Shown: piece after piece, positions 1 to 8,000 of the stretch
How positions within the stretch are numbered: the first letter of the stretch is position 1
Layout: every line of letters starts with the position of its first letter
Source: Pseudomonas sp. KUIN-1
GTDB taxonomy: Bacteria > Pseudomonadota > Gammaproteobacteria > Pseudomonadales > Pseudomonadaceae
Length of the DNA: 64,000 nt
Assembly (NCBI RefSeq): GCF_009176725.1
Contig: NZ_AP020337.1
Span: forward strand, 2,294,001 to 2,358,000
Reading direction: 5' to 3'
Program-made: the position numbers and the translations under genes
The notes under the pieces: generated by a model
Told to the model about the DNA's origin: nothing
Database searches by the model: none
The model's input: the letters and a program-made list of their open reading frames with translations, nothing else

Positions 1-635
1 TTCATGATCCTGCCAAGCGTTGTCACGCTTCCGGAGAACAGTTCACTGCCATTGAGCACATTGGGTCCGGAGGGAATCGGTCCGGTCTTGACCAGCGTGA
101 CGTAGTTGTTCAAATGAAGGAAAGGCAGGCTTGTGAGCATTTTCTGGTGGTCGTTGAGGCCGATGAACGGAACGGAGGCGCTGCCACCTACAGGCGTGAA
201 GCAATTGGGGCAGTTCCTGTCATACGGATACTCCAGTCTTACCCGCACCCCGACGCCCGGAATATTGGTTTGCAGTATCTTGCCGGTGAGGTCTTCCCCG
301 TTTATAGGCTCCACCGTGCCGGAAAAGATCGGAGCCGTTGCCGTTGCGTTGAATTCCAGAAGAGCCGTGCCGTCATTTCTGCATGCCGCCTCCAGGCCTG
401 CCTGATCTGGTGTGGCGTGAAGCATATCGATGCTGCCGATAAAGGTGCCCACTGCAGCGTCTTTCGGGACGTAGAGCGTGCCGATGTCGCGTCGGTAGTC
501 CTTTATTCCCGGAGAGGAAACCCAGTAGCAATCGTTGCTCGGTGTGTCATCCGGTACGTCGGAATAAGCCGCAGCACTATGGCTGGCTCCCAACAGGATC
601 AGACTGGGGAGCAGGGCATTCAATGCAGTGTTCAT
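1..635 (-). CDS. Fimbrial adhesin-like minor subunit, 3' end outside window
   Basis: The frame is open from an ATG at 633-635 to the left edge, giving 211 residues and no stop. It begins MNTALNALLPSLILLGASHSA, a signal peptide, probably cut near SAAA/YSDVP. The mature part is rich in beta-strand-forming residues and contains an NCPNC motif, a GVGVRVRLEYP strand and an LKTGPIPSGPNV-like stretch, which fits the tip or minor pilins of chaperone-usher fimbriae. It lies 46 bases downstream of the usher gene on the same strand, the usual place for the adhesin, which the usher would export through the outer membrane. The name rests mainly on position and general character, since the C-terminal donor-strand region is missing. 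It could instead be another minor pilin. Confidence 0.7.
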   Translation of the reverse strand, partial: MNTALNALLPSLILLGASHSAAAYSDVPDDTPSNDCYWVSSPGIKDYRRDIGTLYVPKDAAVGTFIGSIDMLHATPDQAGLEAACRNDGTALLEFNATATAPIFSGTVEPINGEDLTGKILQTNIPGVGVRVRLEYPYDRNCPNCFTPVGGSASVPFIGLNDHQKMLTSLPFLHLNNYVTLVKTGPIPSGPNVLNGSELFSGSVTTLGRIM

Positions 636-681
636 GGGTGATTCCTGAAATAACAATGTCGCGGATGGCTCAGACCTGATG

Positions 682-3195
682 TCACTGGGTACACGTCATG
701 TCCTGCATTCGGTAGCCCTGGGCCAAAGGCATGCCAGCGGGGTCTATGTGCAGACGACACTGAGGGTCGCTTTTCTCTCCCCAGTGGACATCGAGGGTTT
801 GTGCCTGCATGTCGGTGGACAGCAAAATCTGCCCGCCCTGGCCTGCGATGCCCAGGATGTTGCCCTGCGCGTCGCTGACCCGGGCGCCGAATGGCAGCGG
901 CTGGCCACTGGGAGTGGTTGCATTGATGACCAGGCGTGTCACCGTGCGTGCAGCGAAGGTGGTCTTGATCACGGCACCCCTGGCAGGCACCACTTGAGCA
1001 CTGGCGTTATCGATTTCCACCTCGGGGCCAAGCCGGTCGGTCTGCAAGGCGATCGGGTTATAGCGGTAGGGGCGCAGATAGGGCATCAATGCGTAGCCGC
1101 GACTATTGGTCCTGACACCGGTCGCGTTCTGTATGCCCACGCCTGGTGTATCGGGCACTTCGACCAGGGCGATGGTGTCACCCAGATTCGGGCCGAACTC
1201 GATGCCGTCGGCATGCAGCAACAAGGCGCCACTGGCATTGACTGATGTACTTCGATAATCATTGCCCTGAGTCACACCGGCGCCGAGGCTGGCGAAGGGC
1301 GCCTGATAGCCCGCCGCAAGGCTGGCACTTTGCTGCTTGCCGTCATCGTTGCTCAGGCTGGCGTGATAATTGACCCGGTTTTCGTAGAGGCTGCCGCTCA
1401 GGCTGCCCCGTTGACTGTGGCGATTGGCGCTGCTCTGCAGGTCGAGTGTGGCATTGCTCGAATGGCCGGTGTCGAGGGGCATCGAGATGCTCAGGCCGAA
1501 CTGCCGGTCGTTGCCGCGGTTACTGGCTACGCTCAGCGACTGTGAGGCGTAGAAGTTATAGGTTATCCCGGCACGATGGGTATTGAAGTTGAACTGAAAT
1601 TGTCGTTGCTCGATATCGCTCCCCCAGTAATTCTGTTGCGACAGCGTAAGACCGACGCTGCTGCGTGCGCCGATTCTCTGATGAATCGAAGCCTCCAGTC
1701 GGCTTCGGCGGCTACCCCTGAACGCATCGTCGTTGCTGCGCTGACTGACGGCTTCGTCGAAATCCCGATAGCCTGCGGTGGAGTAGCGATAACCTGCGAA
1801 GCGCAGATTGGTATGGGTAGTGAACGCCTTGCCGTACTTGATGGCGTAACTCATGCCCTGCACGCTGGACTGACCGGGCTGATCGATGCCGGCGCGTGAC
1901 CGGGTCACATCGAACGCCATCGCTCCCAGCATGCCCATGTCCCGTGACACGCCCAGCGCTGCGGCATGGTAGAAGTCGCTGGTCATCAGTCCGCCATAAA
2001 GTGTCGAGTTCCAGCCTGTGCCAACGGCCAGCGTGCCTTGCCATAGCCAGGGATGGTCGGTGGCGTAGGCACCGTTGAAGCGGCCCAGGGCTGCGCTGTA
2101 TTTCCAGACGCCTTCGCGCAACAGGTTACTCATGGTCGAGTAAGGTTGGGTAAAGCGCCGCACCTGACCATCGGCTTCGGTCAGCACGATCTCCAGTTCG
2201 CCGCTGCCCGCCGTGTTCAGGTCATCTATTTCATAGGGGCCGGCACTGACATACGTGGAGTAGATCGGGTATCCGTTCTGCAGGACTTCCAGTTTGGCCC
2301 TGCTTTGCGCAACGCCACGGATCACCGGTGCGTAACCCTGCAGGGAATCGGGGAGCATCTCCTGATCGGTTTTGATCAACCCGCCCTTGATCGGCAGGCT
2401 CCGGAAGACATCGCCGCCGGTGTAGGTCTCACCGAGGGTCAGGTTAGCGTGGGTGCCGGGCAGGTCGCGCTGTGCATAAGCGTAGGCTCTGGTCCACTCG
2501 CGATGTCCCTGTGCATCCTGACGCACGCTTTGATTGCTGCGCAATCGCCATGACCCCAGGTTGATACCGGTGTTGAGGTACAGGTCTGCGCTGCTGCTGG
2601 TGCCTGTTTCCCTATGGGTCGTCTGTTGCGCCGAGGTCTGGTAATTGATGAAGGCGGCGTTGATGCCGTAATCCCAAAGCGCCGGGTCCACTCGCCCGTT
2701 GGCGTCGCGGCGCATGGCGATCTGCGGTATCGAGATCGACAGTTGCAGTCTGCCGCCGTCCAGTACGACCTTGGCGTCCGGAATCAACTGCCCCAGCGCG
2801 ACACAAGCGACTTGCAACAAGGCCGGGTCGGCCAGACTGTCGAGGCGTACGCCGATCTGCTCCAGCAGTTCCCGCGACAGGCAGGGCAGCAGGCCGTTGC
2901 CTTGTGGGTCGGCATCGAAACGGATCTGCCGTTGGCCGAAATGGCGCATATTGACGTGGATTTCTACCCAGTGATCGCCTGGCCCGAGGTTTTCGACAAC
3001 TGACAACTGGTTCAGCACGCTGGCCGCGGCCTCACTGTCATAGTCCTGGCCCTGACGCAGGAAGCCGGACTGGAACTTGACAGGGGTTGCCGCCTTGGTC
3101 AGTTCCAGCGGTACGGTAACGCTGCCGCACACAATCAGCACCTGCATAAAGCGCAGGCGCACTGGTATGAACCCGGAATCGGGTAATAGGGTCAT
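682..3195 (-). CDS. Outer membrane fimbrial usher (FimD/PapC family)
   Basis: The 837-residue product is full length for an usher, the outer-membrane pore that receives chaperone-bound pilins and assembles the fibre. Visible parts are a short N-terminal signal region; an N-terminal periplasmic domain with VKFQSGFLRQGQDYD; a barrel with YTGGDVFRSLPIKGG and the plug region (YPIYSTYVSAGPYEIDDL); and a C-terminal domain with the family stretch GVGIQNATGVRTNSRGYALM, ending in a CRLHIDPAG...CTQ cysteine pair. The ATG at 3193-3195 is preferred over the TTG two codons upstream, because an AGGA box lies about 8 bases before it. The gene is 37 bases downstream of the chaperone gene in the same operon. 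The family call is secure; the surface target of the fibre cannot be read from the sequence. Confidence 0.95.
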   Translation of the reverse strand: MTLLPDSGFIPVRLRFMQVLIVCGSVTVPLELTKAATPVKFQSGFLRQGQDYDSEAAASVLNQLSVVENLGPGDHWVEIHVNMRHFGQRQIRFDADPQGNGLLPCLSRELLEQIGVRLDSLADPALLQVACVALGQLIPDAKVVLDGGRLQLSISIPQIAMRRDANGRVDPALWDYGINAAFINYQTSAQQTTHRETGTSSSADLYLNTGINLGSWRLRSNQSVRQDAQGHREWTRAYAYAQRDLPGTHANLTLGETYTGGDVFRSLPIKGGLIKTDQEMLPDSLQGYAPVIRGVAQSRAKLEVLQNGYPIYSTYVSAGPYEIDDLNTAGSGELEIVLTEADGQVRRFTQPYSTMSNLLREGVWKYSAALGRFNGAYATDHPWLWQGTLAVGTGWNSTLYGGLMTSDFYHAAALGVSRDMGMLGAMAFDVTRSRAGIDQPGQSSVQGMSYAIKYGKAFTTHTNLRFAGYRYSTAGYRDFDEAVSQRSNDDAFRGSRRSRLEASIHQRIGARSSVGLTLSQQNYWGSDIEQRQFQFNFNTHRAGITYNFYASQSLSVASNRGNDRQFGLSISMPLDTGHSSNATLDLQSSANRHSQRGSLSGSLYENRVNYHASLSNDDGKQQSASLAAGYQAPFASLGAGVTQGNDYRSTSVNASGALLLHADGIEFGPNLGDTIALVEVPDTPGVGIQNATGVRTNSRGYALMPYLRPYRYNPIALQTDRLGPEVEIDNASAQVVPARGAVIKTTFAARTVTRLVINATTPSGQPLPFGARVSDAQGNILGIAGQGGQILLSTDMQAQTLDVHWGEKSDPQCRLHIDPAGMPLAQGYRMQDMTCTQ

Positions 3196-3232
3196 GTTCA
3201 ATGTCCTGGGGATGAAACGGGCCAGCGCTGTT

Positions 3233-3979
3233 TCAGTCAGTCAGCGTGGCTGTAGCTGTCAGCGGCGTGCTGTAGCCGCCGTAATCGTTGATCGCGGAAA
3301 ACACCACCTGCAGGCCCGGTACCGCTTTCGTTTCACTGAGCTCGTAATGGCGAGAGCTGAACGGGCCAAGCATGGCGACTTCCCTGACCTTTTCAGTTCC
3401 GCCACCGCCGGAGACGTCGAGGCGAATGAACGACACGTGAAAGGGTGTCGGATTCATCGCGGTCAGTTCTGCCTTGCCCGCAATCTGCCTGACCGACCAT
3501 TGCAGGTCCTTGAGGCGGGCAATGGGGTTATCAGTCAGCAGCACCGGGCGATAAAACAGTTTGATACGGGTACGCAGGGCAATATTCAGTACATTGCCCT
3601 GCGAAGGGTCGGCTTGAGGTATTTCCTGCACGTTGAAGTAGAACAATGATTCGCGATCAGAGGGCAGTTCGTGGGGCAGGCCATTGATCTGTACCTGTTG
3701 TTCCTTGCCCGGATTAAGACGGAAAAGTGGCGGCGAAGGTGCGAACGGAACGACGGTGACAGTGTCGTCTGCCTCCGTATTTACCCAGGTCTGTACCGCG
3801 AACGGGCGATCACTTGGATTGGATACGACCACCGACGTACTGCGCTTGTCGCCGTCGAACACGATGCGAGTTGCGTTGACCGTCAGTGCTGCCTGAGTGG
3901 CTGGTATATAAGCTGCGCACATGAATAACAGCATGCACCCCGCGAGGGCAGGTCTTTTGAAAGCCTGTTGGCAAATCAT
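3233..3979 (-). CDS. Periplasmic fimbrial chaperone (PapD family)
   Basis: The 248-residue product begins with a signal peptide of about 30 residues (ending PATQA/ALTVN). The first Ig-like domain has TRIVFDG, with Arg38 in the place of the pilin-anchoring Arg8 of PapD. Further on are SNPSDRPFAVQTWVN, LFRLNPGKEQQVQI and FYFNVQEIP, and then TRIKLFYRP, where Lys140 is equivalent to PapD Lys112. These signatures identify the periplasmic chaperone that completes pilin folds by donor-strand complementation and delivers them to the usher encoded next. The gene lies between the major subunit and the usher genes. Nothing in it looks damaged. Confidence 0.95.
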   Translation of the reverse strand: MICQQAFKRPALAGCMLLFMCAAYIPATQAALTVNATRIVFDGDKRSTSVVVSNPSDRPFAVQTWVNTEADDTVTVVPFAPSPPLFRLNPGKEQQVQINGLPHELPSDRESLFYFNVQEIPQADPSQGNVLNIALRTRIKLFYRPVLLTDNPIARLKDLQWSVRQIAGKAELTAMNPTPFHVSFIRLDVSGGGGTEKVREVAMLGPFSSRHYELSETKAVPGLQVVFSAINDYGGYSTPLTATATLTD

Positions 3980-4086
3980 GGAAAGTTACCTTGTACGTTC
4001 AGATCCGAAACGGACCTGAACGTATTGAAGATGCTTCACGTGAAAAGACTATTGATTCTTACACCGTGAGCGAATGGGTCGATGTA

Positions 4087-4647
4087 TCAGTTGATTGCGA
4101 CAACAAACTGTACATCCGCCGAAGCGGCACCGGCTTGAACGGTAGCCGCTGTCGAACGGTAGTAGGCGTTGAACACCATGTCGGTAGCACCGCCCTCAAT
4201 CAGTGCATAGGGTGCCGATTGGCTGCCTGGTTTGATGGACGTCAAGGTCTGGTCCTTGATGACAATCGCAACGCCCTTTGCCCCGTCGGCAGTTGGGGTG
4301 ACAGCGAAGTAGTCGCCGCTGCTGTCAGCGTTACCGATGAAGGTGACTTTGGCCGTATTCGGGTCGCCAGCCACAAGGCCGCAACTGCCGTCGTCATTGA
4401 CGCGCAGGGCAAAGCTCTTGCCAGAGAGTTCCTGACCGATGCCGGTGAAGCGGTTGGCCTCGATAGAGCCCATGTTCACCACGTTGCCGATAGAGCCATC
4501 GCCCGGATTGACTACTTCGATAGGGCAGGTGGTAGCGGTGATCTTGCCTTCGAAACGGATCGTGCCGGGGCCGGGGTTGGCGGATACGACAGTGCCGGTG
4601 AGAGTAGTCGCCAGAGCAAGGCCCAGTACGGATAGCATTTTGTTCAC
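4087..4647 (-). CDS. Major fimbrial subunit (type 1-like pilin)
   Basis: The product is a 186-residue secreted pilin. A signal peptide runs to about residue 23 (VVSA/NPGPG). The mature part begins with the typical strand GTIRFEGKITATTCPI, and the pilin disulphide would join Cys41 and Cys89. The C-terminal strand is DVQFVVAIN. The start is a GTG at 4645-4647 with an AGGG box about 8 bases upstream; an in-frame ATG three codons later would be too far from that box. As the first gene of the operon it should make the bulk of the fibre. The chaperone gene follows after about 107 bases, a gap that could allow higher expression of the subunit. Confidence 0.92.
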   Translation of the reverse strand: MNKMLSVLGLALATTLTGTVVSANPGPGTIRFEGKITATTCPIEVVNPGDGSIGNVVNMGSIEANRFTGIGQELSGKSFALRVNDDGSCGLVAGDPNTAKVTFIGNADSSGDYFAVTPTADGAKGVAIVIKDQTLTSIKPGSQSAPYALIEGGATDMVFNAYYRSTAATVQAGAASADVQFVVAIN

Positions 4648-4665
4648 GATGAAAACCCTATTAAA

Positions 4666-4687
4666 GTTACAGAAGTAAAAATGTAAC
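4666..4687. promoter_or_regulatory. Inverted repeat upstream of the fimbrial operon
   Basis: GTTACA at 4666-4671 and TGTAAC at 4682-4687 form a perfect 6-bp inverted repeat with a 10-base AT-rich spacer. It lies about 19-40 bases upstream of the GTG start of the major pilin. Its size and place suit a repressor or activator site overlapping the promoter or leader. No regulator can be named. Confidence 0.35.
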
Positions 4688-5040
4688 TATTTATGGTGTC
4701 TTGAGAGACGGTTTGTGTTGTGTGTCATGACGGGACGGGAGTTTACAGTAGGTGAGTTAGTTGCAAAGTCTCTGGAGGGCTTTGCTTAATGGCGGGAGGT
4801 GTAGGATATTTCCCAAGCTAGTGTCGTCTATTGTAGTTTGCGAGTATGTACTTCGTTATATGTCAGGTTGATGGCGTTTGCAGGTCATGGTCTGGCATGA
4901 AATATAAATGTTTTGATGCTTGGTATTACACGTCCGGAGGCGTGGATAATGAATGATTCAGTATTGGCAATCGCCTTGGCAAGTCAGGCCAAGATGCCAC
5001 CGACAAGCGCTTATAGCTGTCGATGGCGAGAAATTGAAAT
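4688..5040. other. AT-rich intergenic stretch between fimbrial operon and rhs gene
   Basis: About 350 bases separate the divergently read fimbrial operon from the 3' end of the leftward Rhs gene. It is visibly more AT-rich than its flanks. It must hold the fimbrial promoter, although I see no convincing -35/-10 pair. No immunity-type gene follows the Rhs stop codon on the minus strand. The only possible coding feature is the very short plus-strand frame at 4949-5044, listed separately. Confidence 0.5.
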
Positions 5041-5044
5041 TTAA
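4949..5044 (+). CDS. Candidate 31-residue small ORF or gene remnant
   Basis: An ATG at 4949 is preceded by GGAGG at 4936-4940, an ideal spacing of eight bases. The frame encodes MNDSVLAIALASQ followed by 18 more residues before a TAA that overlaps the last bases of the convergent rhs gene. The ribosome site is the main reason to list it. The peptide resembles nothing I know. It may be a real small protein, the surviving start of a gene truncated when the rhs region arrived, or chance. Confidence 0.2.
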   Translation: MNDSVLAIALASQAKMPPTSAYSCRWREIEI

Positions 5045-8000
5045 TTTCTGACGGTTCGCAAGTCGCCGTTTCTTCTGAGACGGGGTAAATACTGTCTTAG
5101 CCGGAAAAAATATTGCCCAGAACTCTGTGGCCGTGGCGGTGGCGCTACTGGAGTTGGAGCTACAGCCCTTGGAATAGGTTGCATTCCACCAGCGGGAACA
5201 CTGGCAAATGGAGTCGAGGTATTTGGTGAGGCGGTAACCTCGCCGACGAGCGATGTGGTATTCCTGGCACTGCCCATGCTCCTCAGCCCGCCGCCTGCAC
5301 CCTGGTCCGTGCTGCTCAAGCTTCCTCTCAATCCTGCTTCGGCGCCGGTTGTTGGCGAAGCCGCCGCTGAGTTTGCTGTCCTCACTGCCGGTTCCACCGC
5401 TGCCTTGGACGCAGCCTTGGACGCAGCCTTGAGCGCGCTTTTAACCGCACTTCTGAATACCCCCCCAGCGAGGTCTAAAGGTACCGCGGCATAGGCCAGG
5501 TATTCCCCTAACCGAAAGGCTGTCTCGTTTCCCTTCGCCGCACCATAAGTAGTGGCAGCCGTTGATGCAGCCCCCAGAACGGTCCCTGCCGCCAGCAACC
5601 CTGTTGCGACGTAGGCCGCCGTCTGTGCGGTCATCGTCATACCCAGGACCGTTACAGGAACCGAGGCGGGCGCGGCCAATCCAAACGATGTAACTGTCGC
5701 GTAGGCACCCAATGCCGTGAACACTACGCCAACCGCGAGCATGATCCAGGTCTGTATTCCGATGCCCCCCGGCATCTCTGCAGGTATCGCATCCTCATCG
5801 GGCCTTCGCAGCCTGCCGCTCTGGGAGCTGGCGTCATGCCCGGTGGGGTCGCGCCAGGCAATGGGATTGCCCAGGCAATAGGTGTAGGGGTTGACCCCGC
5901 CTGCGCCAAAGGGGCTCAAGGAATCAGGGCTGTGAAAACGCATCATGCCGGGGTTGTAGGCTCTGTAGCCATTGCCCAGCAGGTACCAGCCCGTGTCTTT
6001 TTCGCATATTTCGCCGTTGAACCCTGCGACGCTGAGCAGCGCGTCATCGCTGTGACGTTCTCCGTAGGCGCTGTAGACCGCTGTTCGCAGCTTGTCCTGC
6101 TGGAACTCAGCGAGCACGCTCTGGTTCGCATCCGTCAGCAACAGCAGGGTTTCTGCCGGTTCTCCGATGGTCTGCTGGCCGACGGGTTGCTCGTCTATGT
6201 ACAGAAACTGAGTACGTCGGTCGTCCTGCACCGTGCTGCTCAACTGCTGGTCCTGATAAAAACGCAGTATTTCGCTGTCACTGCCATTGCGGGTGGTGGC
6301 CAGATGATCATGGCCGTCGTAAGCGTATGTGCTGATCGGCTCACCCGCCGGTTTCTCCACCCGTAAAAGGCGGCTTTGGCTGTCGTAGTACAACCGGTTG
6401 CCATGTTCGTCATCGAGCTGGTTGCCGTTGGCGTCATAGCGGAACGTCGGGTCCGGTGTGCCCCGTGGAGGCCTGTAGGTGATGCCGAGCAACTGGCATC
6501 GGTCCCTGGAGAGGGGATCGGGGTCATCCTCTTTGCCATAGTGGAAAAAGGCCATCTCAGTGCTGGCGTCGGCAAATTCGGTAGTGGTCTGGATCATGTT
6601 GTCCAGCGAGTCGAAGATGAACGTCTGCTTGAGTATCGCCCTGCCGGATGCGTGCACTGGCAATGTGCTGCCTGAATAGATGACGCCGGTCAGACGACCT
6701 CGAGCGTCATACTTGAATGTTTCCAGCAGCAGCGTGTTGCCTGCTTCCTGCAAGTGACGGCTTTGCATGAGCCCGTCGGTTTGCCATTGCTGTTCCAGCG
6801 TACGTACCGGGTGATTGCCTGCAATCTGCGTCCTGAGAATTTCCTGTCCCTGGTCGTCATACTTCATGCGGTTTACCAGGCGGGTTCCGGCGGCCTGGTC
6901 ACAGGTTGTCATCTCGCTGGGCTGACCCAGGGTGTCATACAGGATTGTCACCTCCACGTTGCCCTGCACAACGTTTTCGAGTCTGCCGAAATCGTCGTAC
7001 CGGTAAATCGTTTCCACGCCTTTGACGCCACCTTTGATGCGGCCCTTGACTACGCCTTTAACCGAGTTTTTGACGTCTTTTTGTTCGACGTCGGTGCGAT
7101 ACATCGCACGGCCCTGCAAGGATGTCCGATGCACGGTTTTCCAGGTCCGGTCTTGTAGATCTTTCCAGGTCTCTTTGGTCAACTGGTTGTGCGCGTCATA
7201 AGCATAAACGCGCTTGCCCTGCTGATTGGTGGCAGAGGTCAGGCGGGCGCTGACGTTGTCATAGCCAAAACCGACGGTGTCATCCGGTGCAGTACTGGAG
7301 ACGATCTGGTCGGTGAGTGCCAGGTTGTAGGTGTAGCTGATGTCATCGCCCTTGGCGGTTTTGCGGGTTTTGACCTGCCTGTGACCGTCCTCATACTCGT
7401 ACTGCTCGATACGTTGCCCTGCCTGCGACAGTGTCAGACGACCCAGCCCGTCGAACGCCTGTTTGCCTGCCAGAGTGTTGGTAATGCCGTCCGAATGCAT
7501 CATTTTCAGGCCGATCGGCAGCTCGGTGTTGCTGTGCGGTGCATAATCACGGTGCGCCTCGCTTCCATCCGGCAAGCGTGTTGTGACCATGCGTGACCAG
7601 GCGTCATAACTGAACAGGGTTGTGTGGTTTGACGCATCGGTCTGCTCCGTGCAGCGCCCCAGGCCGTCGTAGAGGAAGGTTTGTGAACCCAGATCTTTTT
7701 CTCCATCTGCGTTCTGGGTCTTGATCTTGTCCGGCTTGCCGAACATGTTCAGCCAGGTCTCGCTGCGACCACTGATCAGCGGTTTTGCGTCACTGCTTTG
7801 CACCCAGGTCTTCTGAACAGGGCCTTTATGTTCTTCATTGCCGATGGGGTCGTAGTACTGGTGGGTCTGTACGCCGTGATCCGAGGTAATGACACACTGG
7901 ACGTTCCAGTCGTCATAGGCGTAGGTGTTTCGCGTGGCGAACCGTTGCTGGCTGGCGAACCAGTCATAATCCGTTTCGTGTTGCACATTGTTCCAAGCGT

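Noticed and set aside
5255..5494. Plus-strand frame with LDAALDAALDAA repeats
   Set aside because: It is the complement of the Ala/Lys repeat in the rhs tail and has no ribosome site of its own.
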